Source of the DNA: Streptomyces europaeiscabiei | Lineage (GTDB): Bacteria > Actinomycetota > Actinomycetes > Streptomycetales > Streptomycetaceae | Assembly: GCF_036346855.1 (NCBI RefSeq) | Contig: NZ_CP107841.1 | Span: 2,856,001 to 2,920,000 of the forward strand | Reading direction: 5' to 3' | DNA length: 64,000 nucleotides | Part shown: positions 26,606 through 35,040 of the stretch, in pieces | Layout of the letters: the number at the start of each line of letters is the position of its first letter | Position numbering within the stretch: the stretch's first letter is position 1 | Notes under the pieces: model-generated | The model's input: only the letters and a program-made list of their open reading frames with translations | Database searches by the model: none | What the model was told of the DNA's origin: nothing | Translations under genes and position numbers: made by a program

Positions 26606-26962
26606 CTAGCTGAAGGAGTCGCCGCAGGCGCAGGAGCCCGTCGCGTTCGGGTTGTCGATGGTGAAGCCCTGCTTCTCGATGGTGTCGACGAAGTCGATGG
26701 TGGCGCCGCCCAGGTACGGGGCGCTCATGCGGTCGGTGATGACCTTCACGCCGTCGAAGTCCTTCACGACGTCGCCGTCGAGCGAGCGCTCGTCGAAGAA
26801 GAGCTGGTAACGCAGGCCGGAGCAGCCGCCGGGCTGAACGGCGACGCGGAGCGCCAGATCGTCACGGCCTTCCTGGTCGAGCAGGGTCCTGACCTTTTCC
26901 GCGGCGGCGTCGGTCACGATGATGCCGTCGGTGACGGTGCCGGTCTCGTCCGATACGGACAT
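26606..26962 (-). CDS. erpA: A-type iron-sulfur cluster carrier
   Basis: 118 residues of the HesB/IscA/ErpA family. The three cluster-binding cysteines are in QPGGCSGLRY and GSCACGDSF, with the correct spacing near the C-terminus. The protein delivers Fe-S clusters to apo-targets. It is divergent from nadA, whose product needs a 4Fe-4S cluster, and lies near the desulfurase-TusA fusion and the Rieske gene, a fitting context. Confidence 0.95.
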   Translation of the reverse strand: MSVSDETGTVTDGIIVTDAAAEKVRTLLDQEGRDDLALRVAVQPGGCSGLRYQLFFDERSLDGDVVKDFDGVKVITDRMSAPYLGGATIDFVDTIEKQGFTIDNPNATGSCACGDSFS

Positions 26963-27311
26963 CTACATCTCTCCCGGGTTGTACGGAGACTGCTTGCCGA
27001 CGGGTGCAACCGCCGGAGCCCCGGATTCATTCCGGGCCGCGCGGATTTCCCCTCGCGTCTCTCTTCATGCTCGCACATGGTCCGCGGCATGGGCACCGGG
27101 TCGCCCGGGCTGTGGACAACCCCACGCGACGCGCGGCGGCCGAGCCCTCCGGGCCGTCCGCCGGGATTCATGTCACATCGACAATATGGGCATCGTCAAA
27201 GTGACGTGAAGCGGTTATGATAGATAGCGTCAATTCGACGAAAAGGATAGCCCGGATGTCCCGCCGACCCTCACCCGGACGGCGAGCCGCAGAACAGAAA
27301 GGGTGCGTGCC
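26963..27311. promoter_or_regulatory. divergent erpA-nadA control region
   Basis: 349 bp without a gene. The stretch 27165-27250 is the most A/T-rich here and probably holds both promoters. A TATGAT hexamer (27216-27221) could be a nadA -10 box. CGTCAA occurs twice as a direct repeat 34 bp apart (27194 and 27228), each reading TTGACG on the erpA strand. GTCA-AAG-TGAC (27195-27205) is a short inverted repeat. No known NAD-pathway operator was recognised with certainty. Confidence 0.4.
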
Positions 27312-28496
27312 GTGACCACCGCCCAGACCCAGGAGCTCGACGTACAGCCGACGCCCCTCGCCCTGCTGCTGCTCGGCCGCGAGGCCGACCCGCGGAGCGA
27401 GCGGGGTGTCGAGTGTCCGGGTGACCTCCCCTCCCCGTCCGACCCCGACCTGGTGGAGCGCGCCCGCGCGGCCAAGGAGAAGCTCGGGGACAAGGTCTTC
27501 GTGCTGGGCCACCACTACCAGCGCGACGAGGTCATCCAGTTCGCGGACGTCACGGGCGACTCCTTCAAGCTGGCCCGGGACGCGGCGGCGCGCCCCGAGG
27601 CCGAGTACATCGTGTTCTGCGGTGTGCACTTCATGGCCGAGTCGGCGGACATCCTCACCGGCGACGACCAGAAGGTCGTCCTGCCGGACCTGGCCGCCGG
27701 GTGCTCCATGGCCGACATGGCCACCGCCGAGCAGGTCGCCGAGTGCTGGGACGTGCTGACCGAGGCGGGCATAGCCGAGCAGGTCGTGCCCGTGTCGTAC
27801 ATGAACTCCTCCGCCGACATCAAGGCCTTCACCGGCAGGCACGGCGGCACGATCTGCACCTCGTCGAACGCGAAGCGGGCGCTGGACTGGGCCTTCGAGC
27901 AGGGTGAGAAGGTCCTGTTCCTGCCGGACCAGCACCTGGGGCGCAACACCGCCGTGCGGGACATGGGGATGTCGCTCGACGACTGTGTCCTCTACAACCC
28001 GCACAAGCCGAACGGCGGTCTCACGGTCGAGCAGCTGCGGGCCGCGAAGATGATCCTGTGGCGCGGACACTGCTCGGTGCACGGCCGCTTCAGCGTGCAG
28101 TCCGTGAACGACGTACGGGAGCGGATTCCGGGCGTGAACGTCCTCGTCCACCCCGAGTGCAAGCACGAGGTCGTGGCGGCGGCGGACTACGTCGGGTCGA
28201 CCGAGTACATCATCAAGGCCCTTGAGGCGGCCCCCGCCGGTTCCAAGTGGGCCATCGGGACCGAGCTGAACCTCGTCCGCCGGCTGGCGAACCGTTTCGC
28301 GCCCGAGGGCAAGGAGGTCGTGTTCCTCGACCGCGCGGTCTGCTTCTGCTCCACCATGAACCGCATCGACCTGCCCCACCTCGTCTGGACCCTGGAGTCC
28401 CTCGCCGAGGGCACCCTCGTCAACCGCATCGAGGTCGACAAGGAGACGGAGACGTTCGCGAAGCTGGCGCTGGAGCGGATGCTGGCGCTGCCGTAG
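27312..28496 (+). CDS. nadA: quinolinate synthase
   Basis: 394 residues from GTG 27312 (AAGGG upstream). Makes quinolinate from iminoaspartate and dihydroxyacetone phosphate in de novo NAD synthesis. Conserved features: GHHYQRDEVIQFADVTGDS, the 4Fe-4S cysteines in FCGVHFMAES, LVHPECKHEV and FCSTMNRI, and WRGHCSVHGRF. It is the long streptomycete form with an N-terminal extension. nadB and nadC are not adjacent, so nadA is a single gene opposite erpA. Confidence 0.96.
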   Translation: MTTAQTQELDVQPTPLALLLLGREADPRSERGVECPGDLPSPSDPDLVERARAAKEKLGDKVFVLGHHYQRDEVIQFADVTGDSFKLARDAAARPEAEYIVFCGVHFMAESADILTGDDQKVVLPDLAAGCSMADMATAEQVAECWDVLTEAGIAEQVVPVSYMNSSADIKAFTGRHGGTICTSSNAKRALDWAFEQGEKVLFLPDQHLGRNTAVRDMGMSLDDCVLYNPHKPNGGLTVEQLRAAKMILWRGHCSVHGRFSVQSVNDVRERIPGVNVLVHPECKHEVVAAADYVGSTEYIIKALEAAPAGSKWAIGTELNLVRRLANRFAPEGKEVVFLDRAVCFCSTMNRIDLPHLVWTLESLAEGTLVNRIEVDKETETFAKLALERMLALP

Positions 28497-28527
28497 CCCC
28501 TGGCCCGCGCAGCGGCGCGGCGCGCGC

Positions 28528-30783
28528 TCACCCCGACACGGGCTCCCGGTCGGGGTGGGCGGGGTCGAGGGAGAAGAGGGTGCCGTCGGAGACGGCCACG
28601 AACAGCGCTCCCTCGTGGGGCAGCGCCCAGGGAGCGCCGCCCTGGACGGACCAGGTCGGCGTGGCACGGGGCAGCGTCTCCCACAGCAGGGTGCCCTTGA
28701 GCCTGTCGAGCGCAGCGACCCTGCCGGTGTCGCTGGCCAGGTAGACGGTGCCCGTCACGGCGTCGTACCCGGGCTCGCCCGGCCGTTCCAGACTGGTCCT
28801 GGTCCGCCACAGCAGCTCGCCCGTGTGCGGTGACACGGCGGTCACCCGGCCGTCGGACCGGGTGAACAGCAGCATGCCGCCCGTCAGGGCCGCCCGGCCC
28901 CGCCCGTTCTCGCCCGGCTTGGTCCGCACTCGGGTCCCGGTCTCCAGGTCCATGAGCAGGATCGTGTCGTACGTCGGGTCGCTGCCGGGGGTCGCGTCGG
29001 TGTCCTCGGTGCCGTCCGCGACCAGGACCAGGTCTGACTGCTTCACGCCGAGGAGAACGCTGTTCAGCGGTACCTTCACGGTCCTGGCGGAGCCGTCGGC
29101 GCGGTCCACGACCAGGACCCGGGATTCCGAATTCGTCGCCTTGGCGTCCCGGGTCACCGGTCGGCAGTGCGCGTACGTGCCCGCTCCGGCCGTGGTGAAC
29201 GTGCAGTGGTGGCCGGCGGGCATCGGCAGGGACCAGCGCTCGGCGCCCGTGCGCGGTGAACGGGCCGTGACCGTCACGCCGTCGGGTTCGGGGGTGAGGA
29301 CGAGGCCGCCGGTCAGGGCCGGGGCGATCTCGGTGATGTCCACCCGACGGGTCCACAGCCGCTCCCCGGTGTCCGCGTCGAGGGCGACGAGATCGACCGG
29401 GTCCACCACGGGTTCGCCGCTGAAGACGGTCTGCTGCACGAGGACGGTGCCGTCCCGGACACCGACGACCGAGGCGTAGTACCGATCCCGCTCGTGGGTG
29501 GCCGGTACGAGGTCGGCCCGCCAGACGGTCTTTCCGGTCCTGCCGTCGACGCGGATGGGGAGGACTCCCTCGCCTCCGCAGTAGACGGCGTTCCCGTGCA
29601 CCTGGCAGGAGGGGGCGCCGCCGTTGCGGCCGTCGTTCGAGGGCAGCGGCCCGCGGGTACCGGCCGACGCCTTCGCGAACACCGTCGTCTGCCACGGCTT
29701 CCAGCCGCTGGGCGGCGCCGTCCAGCGGGAGGTCGCGGTCGGCGCGGGTGCCGCCGTGTCGGTCGTCCTCACGCCGCCCGGTCCCAGCAGGTAGGCCGTC
29801 AGCCCGAGGACCAGCACACCGGCGGTGCCGGTCGCGGCGAGCAGGGGCCGGACACGGCGTCGGCGGGCGGGCCGGGTGGCCGGTTCGGGGTCCGCCCCGG
29901 GCCCCGTGCGGGGCTCCGTCGCAACGTCCTCCGTGTCCGCGCGCAGCGTCACCACCGGCAGGTCGTCCGGATCGGGCTCCGGCAGGGCGGTCGCGAACTC
30001 CTGTGCCAGTTCGACGAGTCCGGGACGGTCGGCGGCCTCCTTGGCCAGACAGCGTTCCAGGACGCCCCGCAGCGGCCCGTCCACCCCGTCCAGCACCGGT
30101 TCGTCGTGGATCACCCGGTAGGCCGTCAGATAGGGGCTGTCCGCGTCGAAGGGGCCCCGCCCGGTGACGGCGTACACCAGGAGGGTCCCGAGCGAGAAGA
30201 CGTCCGAGGCCGGGCCTGCCGTGCGGGCGTCGGTGAGCTGTTCCGGGGACATGAACGGCGGGGTGCCGATCATCTGTCCGGTCTCGGTCAGGTTGAGGTT
30301 CTCCGTCGCGCGGGAGATGCCGAAGTCGATGACGCGGGGGCCGTCCTGCGCCATCAGGACGTTGGCCGGCTTCAGGTCCCGGTGCACCACACCGGCCCGG
30401 TGGATCTCCCGCAGCGCCTCGACGAGTCCCAGGGCCAGGGGGCGCAGCTCGGTGTCGGGGAGCGGGCCCCGGTCGCGGATCCGCTGGGCGAGCGAGCGCC
30501 CGGGCACGTACTGGGTCGCCATCCAGGGGCGTTCCGCCTCCGGGTCGGCGTCCACTACGGCCGCGGTGAAGGCGCCGCTGACCTTGCGGACGGCCTCGAT
30601 CTCCTGCCGGAAGCGGGTGCGGAAGACGGGGTCCTGCGCGTACTGGGCGTGCACCACCTTCACGGCGACCTCTCGGCCGGAGCGTGCCCGAGCCCGGTAG
30701 ACGACGCCCATGCCACCGTTTCCGAGGCGGTCGACCACTTTGTACCCGCCGACAGATCTCGGGTCGTCGCTGTGCAGGGCCAC
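28528..30783 (-). CDS. Ser/Thr protein kinase with extracytoplasmic PQQ-like beta-propeller
   Basis: About 751 residues; GTG 30783 chosen for GGAGGG 8 nt upstream. The kinase domain (1-270) has GNGGMGVVY, the ATP lysine in VAVKVVHA, HRDLKPAN, DFGIS and GTPPFMSPEQ. After a linker and one membrane helix (about 320-345) comes an external seven- or eight-bladed PQQ-like repeat domain (DGRTGKTVWRADL, DADTGERLWTR, SPHTGELLWR). Such kinases sense extracellular or wall ligands through the propeller. Substrate unknown. It appears to be monocistronic. Confidence 0.93.
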   Translation of the reverse strand: MALHSDDPRSVGGYKVVDRLGNGGMGVVYRARARSGREVAVKVVHAQYAQDPVFRTRFRQEIEAVRKVSGAFTAAVVDADPEAERPWMATQYVPGRSLAQRIRDRGPLPDTELRPLALGLVEALREIHRAGVVHRDLKPANVLMAQDGPRVIDFGISRATENLNLTETGQMIGTPPFMSPEQLTDARTAGPASDVFSLGTLLVYAVTGRGPFDADSPYLTAYRVIHDEPVLDGVDGPLRGVLERCLAKEAADRPGLVELAQEFATALPEPDPDDLPVVTLRADTEDVATEPRTGPGADPEPATRPARRRRVRPLLAATGTAGVLVLGLTAYLLGPGGVRTTDTAAPAPTATSRWTAPPSGWKPWQTTVFAKASAGTRGPLPSNDGRNGGAPSCQVHGNAVYCGGEGVLPIRVDGRTGKTVWRADLVPATHERDRYYASVVGVRDGTVLVQQTVFSGEPVVDPVDLVALDADTGERLWTRRVDITEIAPALTGGLVLTPEPDGVTVTARSPRTGAERWSLPMPAGHHCTFTTAGAGTYAHCRPVTRDAKATNSESRVLVVDRADGSARTVKVPLNSVLLGVKQSDLVLVADGTEDTDATPGSDPTYDTILLMDLETGTRVRTKPGENGRGRAALTGGMLLFTRSDGRVTAVSPHTGELLWRTRTSLERPGEPGYDAVTGTVYLASDTGRVAALDRLKGTLLWETLPRATPTWSVQGGAPWALPHEGALFVAVSDGTLFSLDPAHPDREPVSG

Positions 30784-30844
30784 GCCCGGGTCCCTCCCCC
30801 GTGAAGCAGTTCGAGGCACAGGATACGTAACGCGGGCACACGAA

Positions 30845-30883
30845 CGGCCGGGTCCCGAACGCTCACGGTTCGGGACCCGGCCG
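30845..30883 (-). terminator. terminator after the RND exporter gene
   Basis: Perfect 16-bp inverted repeat (30845-30860, 30868-30883) with a 7-nt loop, 18 bp beyond the stop of the RND gene and upstream of the kinase gene. Confidence 0.8.
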
Positions 30884-30901
30884 CTCCGGGCCTCGGGGGC
30901 G

Positions 30902-33900
30902 TCAGACCCCGGCGGGCTCCGGCTTCTCCGACTCGGACCCCGACGTCGACTCCGTCGGTTCGGACGAGGTGCCGGAGCGCTTCAGTGCCTTCTTCTTCGC
31001 CCGTCGCTCCTTGCGGATCTCGACCATCGTGTAGAGGGTCGGGACCAGGAGGAGGGTCAGGAGCGTCGAGGTGATCAGGCCGCCGATGACGACCACGGCC
31101 AGGGGCTGGGCGATGAAGCCGCCCTCGCCCGTGATGCCGAGGGCCATGGGCAGCAACGCGAAGATCGTCGCCAGCGCCGTCATCAGGATGGGCCGCAGAC
31201 GGTGGCGTCCGCCCTCGATGACCGCCTCCACCGTGCCGTAGCCCTGGCGGCGGTACTGGTTGATCAGGTCGATCAGCACGATCGCGTTCGTCACCACGAT
31301 GCCGATCAGCATCAGCATCCCGATCATCGCGGGGACACCCATGGGCGTACCGGTGATGATCAGCAGGCCGATCGCGCCGGTGGCCGCGAACGGGATCGAG
31401 ACCAGCAGGATCAGCGGCTGGATCAGGGACCGGAAGGTCGCGACCAGCAGCATGAAGACGATCGCGATCGCCGCGAGCATCGCGAGGCCGAGGGAGGCGA
31501 AGGCCTCGTCCTGGTCCTCGGAGACGCCGCCGATGGCGGCCGTGGCGCCCTCGGGGAGGTCGATGGCGTCCAGCTTGGCGGTGAGGTCGGCGCTGACCGC
31601 GCCGGTGTTGTCGCCCTTGGGCTTCGCCGTGATCGTCGCGGCCCGCTGGCCGTCGATCCGGGTCATGGAGACCGGGCCGTCCACCAGCTCGACGTCCGCG
31701 ATGTCACGCAGCTTGACCGGGCCCAGCCGCAGGTCCCGCAGCTCCTGAAGCGTCTCGGCGGGCTTCGCCGACCTGATGACGACGTCCCGCTCGGTGTCGT
31801 CGAGGATGGCCCGGCCGCTGGTCGTACCGCGTACGGCCTGGGAGACGGCCGCGCCGAGGGTCTGGTCGTCGAAGCCGGCCGCGGCCGCCCTGTCGGTGGC
31901 CCTGACCGAGATACGGGGCACGCTCGTGGCGAGGTCGCTGGTGACGTCCGTGACGTTGTCCATGGTCGAGACCGCGTCACGGACCTGATCGGCGGCCTTG
32001 CGCAGGACGTCGGCGTCGGCGGCCTTCACGACCACACTCAGGTCCTGGCTGCCGAAGGCGTCGCCGACCGCGACGGTCGTCGTACCGATCCCGGAGAGCC
32101 CCGCGAGGCCCTTCTCGATCGTGTCCTGGACGTCCGCGGCGGTGGCCGAGTCGTCCAGCATGACGCTGTACGAGGCCTGGTTGGAGTCGGTGCCACCGCC
32201 GAACGCGGCCATGAAGCCGGAGGAGCCGATGGTGACCTGGTGGTCCTTGACGCCCTTGGTGCCGGCGAGCAGCTTCTCGACCTTCCTGGTCTGCTCGTCG
32301 GTCGCCGCGAGGCTGGTGCCGGGCTTCAGCTCCTGCTTGAGGCTGAGGACCTCCTGGTCGCCCGGGTCGAAGAAGTTCGTCTTCAGCAGCGGGGTCATGC
32401 CGAACGTGCCGATCAGCACGACGGCCGCGATGGCCACACTGGTCAGGCGGCGGCGGGTGGCGAAGCGCAGGACGGGGACGTAGAAGCGCTGGAGGCGGCT
32501 CTTCGCCTCCTTCTCCTCCGCCTTCCGGCGTGCTTCCTCGGCGTCCTCGGGCGTGCCCTTCGGGGCGCGCAGGAACCAGTACGAGAGCACCGGGACCACG
32601 GTCAGCGAGACCACGAGGGAGGCCAGGAGGGCCGCCGTCACGGTGAGCGAGAAGCTGCCGAACAGCTCGCCCACCATGCCGCCGGTCAGGCCGATCGGGA
32701 GGAAGACCGCGACCGTCGTCAGGGTGGAGGACGTGACCGCGCCGGCGACCTCACGGACCGCCTTGAGGATCGCCTCCTCGCGCTCCTCGCCGTAGCCGAG
32801 GTGACGCTTGATGTTCTCCAGGACGACGATCGAGTCGTCGACGACCCGTCCGATGGCGATGGTCAGCGCGCCGAGCGTCAGCATGTTGAGGGAGAGGTCG
32901 CGGGTCCACAGGACGATCAGCGCCAGGACCACCGACAGCGGGATGGAGACCGCGGTGACGAGGGTCGAACGGATCGACGCCAGGAAGACCAGGATGACCA
33001 GGACCGCGAAGACCAGGCCGAGGGCGCCCTCGGTGGTCAGGCCGTCGATCGACTTGGAGACCGCCGGGCCCTGGTCGCTGACCACGGTGACGGTGGCGCC
33101 GGAGCCCAGGTCCCGGCGCATGGCCGGCAGTTCGTCCTCGACGGCCTCGGAGATGGCGACCGCGCTGCCGCCCCGGTCCATGGTGACCATGACCGCGAGG
33201 CTGGGCTCGCCGTTCGTGCGGGTGATGGAGTCGGCCCTGGCCTGCTCCTCCTTCACGGCGGCGACGTCGGCGAGGCGCACGGGCTTCTTCGCGCCCTCGC
33301 CGCGCACCATCAGGTTCTCGATCTGCTCCAGCGAGGTGTAGCCGCCGCCGACCTGGACGGTGCGGTTGGCGCCGTCCTCGTCGAAGGAGCCCGCGGGGAC
33401 GGTGACGCCGCCCGCCTGGAGGGCCTGGGAGAGGGCCATCGTGCTCAGGCCCGCCTTCGCCAGCTTCGCGTCGTCGGGGGTGACGGTGACCTGGACGTCC
33501 CGTACGCCGTCGACGGTGACCTGGCCGACGCCGTCGATGCCTTCGAGGGTCGGCACGACGGTCCGGTCGAGCTGGTCCGCGAGGGCCTGCTGGTCCTGGT
33601 CGGAGGAGACGGCGAGGACGACGGTCGGCATGTCGTCCGTCGAGCCCGCGATCACCTGCGGGTCCACGTCGTCAGGCAGCTGCGCCCGGACCCGGTTGAC
33701 GGCCTGCTGGACGTCGGCGACGAGCTGGTCGGTACCGGGTCCGTAGTCGAAGGACGCCATGATCAGGGCGTTGCCCTCGCTGGCGGTGGAGGTGACGCCC
33801 GTGATGCCGTCGACGCTTTCGAGGCTGTCCTCGATGGGCTCGACGACCTGCTTCTCGACCACGTCCGGGGACGCGCCCTGGTAGGGGGCGAGCACGGACA

Positions 33901-34036
33901 CCATGGGCAGTTCGATGGTGGGCAGCAGCTGCTGCTTGAGCTGGGGTATCGCGATCGCCCCGAAGACGAGCGCGATGATCGACATCAGACCGACGAGGGC
34001 CCGTTGTGCGAGGCTGAACCGAGACAGCCAGGACAT
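30902..34036 (-). CDS. AcrB/HAE1-type RND efflux permease
   Basis: 1044 residues, the full length of AcrB-type RND pumps, with two halves of six helices each plus two large extracytoplasmic loops. Signature parts: QLLPTIELPMVSVLAPYQGA, GRVVDDSIVVLENIKRH with the proton-relay acidic residues in helix 4, and the C-terminal IGIVVTNAIVLIDLINQYR. Actinobacteria lack the Gram-negative tripartite channel, so it probably exports or translocates hydrophobic compounds across the single membrane. No adaptor gene is adjacent. It lies downstream of a two-component system and PspA and has palindromic operator-like sites upstream. Confidence 0.93.
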   Translation of the reverse strand: MSWLSRFSLAQRALVGLMSIIALVFGAIAIPQLKQQLLPTIELPMVSVLAPYQGASPDVVEKQVVEPIEDSLESVDGITGVTSTASEGNALIMASFDYGPGTDQLVADVQQAVNRVRAQLPDDVDPQVIAGSTDDMPTVVLAVSSDQDQQALADQLDRTVVPTLEGIDGVGQVTVDGVRDVQVTVTPDDAKLAKAGLSTMALSQALQAGGVTVPAGSFDEDGANRTVQVGGGYTSLEQIENLMVRGEGAKKPVRLADVAAVKEEQARADSITRTNGEPSLAVMVTMDRGGSAVAISEAVEDELPAMRRDLGSGATVTVVSDQGPAVSKSIDGLTTEGALGLVFAVLVILVFLASIRSTLVTAVSIPLSVVLALIVLWTRDLSLNMLTLGALTIAIGRVVDDSIVVLENIKRHLGYGEEREEAILKAVREVAGAVTSSTLTTVAVFLPIGLTGGMVGELFGSFSLTVTAALLASLVVSLTVVPVLSYWFLRAPKGTPEDAEEARRKAEEKEAKSRLQRFYVPVLRFATRRRLTSVAIAAVVLIGTFGMTPLLKTNFFDPGDQEVLSLKQELKPGTSLAATDEQTRKVEKLLAGTKGVKDHQVTIGSSGFMAAFGGGTDSNQASYSVMLDDSATAADVQDTIEKGLAGLSGIGTTTVAVGDAFGSQDLSVVVKAADADVLRKAADQVRDAVSTMDNVTDVTSDLATSVPRISVRATDRAAAAGFDDQTLGAAVSQAVRGTTSGRAILDDTERDVVIRSAKPAETLQELRDLRLGPVKLRDIADVELVDGPVSMTRIDGQRAATITAKPKGDNTGAVSADLTAKLDAIDLPEGATAAIGGVSEDQDEAFASLGLAMLAAIAIVFMLLVATFRSLIQPLILLVSIPFAATGAIGLLIITGTPMGVPAMIGMLMLIGIVVTNAIVLIDLINQYRRQGYGTVEAVIEGGRHRLRPILMTALATIFALLPMALGITGEGGFIAQPLAVVVIGGLITSTLLTLLLVPTLYTMVEIRKERRAKKKALKRSGTSSEPTESTSGSESEKPEPAGV

Positions 34037-34080
34037 GGGTCAGGGTCTCTCTTCTGTGGCGTGAGCGGAGGACGAACGCC

Positions 34081-34150
34081 CATGTGTCACATGCGGCACG
34101 GGTGCCTCATGTGTCGCCTGTGTGAAGCATATGTGAGCGCTCACCTCATA
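34081..34150 (-). promoter_or_regulatory. operator-like palindromes upstream of RND gene
   Basis: Two palindromes: CATGTG-T-CACATG (34081-34093) and GTGAGCGCTCAC (34133-34144). The second has the central CG and half-site style of LacI-family operators and abuts a TATGAG -10-like hexamer (34150-34145 on the minus strand). A third related half, CATGTGTCG, lies between them. The cognate regulator is not in the window. Confidence 0.5.
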
Positions 34151-34241
34151 CCCTGGGCCATGGGGACCCCCTCTTCCCTCGCCCCCCAGGGCCATTTCCT
34201 TACAGCGCGCATACTCCGAGTGGAGTAGTCCCGGGCGGCTC

Positions 34242-34928
34242 TCAGTCCACCCGTGGGCGTACCAGCCCCGATTCGTAAGCGAAGACCACCAGTTGAGCCC
34301 GGTCCCGGGCGCCGAGCTTGGCCATGGCCCGGTTGACGTGTGTCTTCACGGTCAGCGGGCTGACCTCCAGGCGCTCGGCGATCTCGTCGTTGGAAAGCCC
34401 GCCCGCGACCAGCCCGAGCACCTCGCGCTCGCGGCTGGTCAGTGTGGCGAGCCGCTCGGAGCGGGCGGCGGCGCCGTCGCCGTCGGTCGAGTCGTCCGGC
34501 TGGGCGAGGAAGCGGGCGATCAGGCCCTTGGTCGCGGTGGGCGACAGCAGCGCCTCGCCGCCGGCGGCCACGCGGATCGCGTTCAGGAGTTCCTCCGGCT
34601 CGGAGCCCTTGCCGAGGAACCCGGAGGCGCCGGCGCGCAGCGACCGCACGACGTAGTCGTCGACCTCGAAGGTGGTGAGGATGACGACGCGGACGTGGGC
34701 GAGCGTCGGATCGGCGCTGATCAGGCGAGTGGCGGCGAGCCCGTCCGTGCCCGGCATCCGGATGTCCATCAGTACGACATCGGCCCGCTCCTCCTTCGCG
34801 AGCCGCACCGCCTCCGCCCCGTCCGACGCCTCCCCCACGACCTCCATGTCCGGCTCCGAGTCGACGAGCACCCGGAAGGCGCTGCGCAGCAGGGCCTGGT
34901 CGTCGGCGAGCAGGACACGGATCGTCAT
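34242..34928 (-). CDS. LuxR/NarL-type response regulator
   Basis: 228 residues. Receiver domain with acidic pair in LLADDQALLR, phosphoacceptor aspartate in VLMDIRMPGTDG and lysine in GFLGKGSEPEELL. The C-terminal LuxR helix-turn-helix reads LTSREREVLGLVAGGLSNDE and VSPLTVKTHVNRAMAKL. It pairs with the histidine kinase directly upstream. With PspAA and PspA adjacent, a LiaR-like role in envelope stress is a reasonable inference. Confidence 0.95.
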   Translation of the reverse strand: MTIRVLLADDQALLRSAFRVLVDSEPDMEVVGEASDGAEAVRLAKEERADVVLMDIRMPGTDGLAATRLISADPTLAHVRVVILTTFEVDDYVVRSLRAGASGFLGKGSEPEELLNAIRVAAGGEALLSPTATKGLIARFLAQPDDSTDGDGAAARSERLATLTSREREVLGLVAGGLSNDEIAERLEVSPLTVKTHVNRAMAKLGARDRAQLVVFAYESGLVRPRVD

Positions 34929-34954
34929 GCGGGGTCCCCCGGGGTGCTGGTCAT

Positions 34955-35040
34955 GGTCGTACGGCTTGCGGAACGGCCTTACGGCTCACGGTCGTACAGC
35001 TCGCGGAACGGCCTTACCGCTCACGGTCGTACGGCTTCCG
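34955..35040. repeat. 35-bp imperfect tandem repeat between kinase and regulator genes
   Basis: GGTCGTAC starts three units at 34955, 34990 and 35025 (35-bp period), with GCGGAACGGCCTTAC in the first two. The third unit runs into the 3' end of the kinase gene and provides its stop codon. The rest fills the 92-bp gap before the regulator ATG. Confidence 0.8.

Noticed and set aside
34133..34144. Evidence for a lac-type operon
   Set aside because: The palindrome resembles a LacI-family operator, but no LacI gene or sugar genes are present, so only an operator-like site is claimed.
30710..34228. Plus-strand open frame of about 1,170 codons opposite the RND gene
   Set aside because: Composition (Asp/Arg/Gly/Leu-rich, no domain) is typical of antisense to a high-GC gene; the opposite strand encodes a full-length RND permease.
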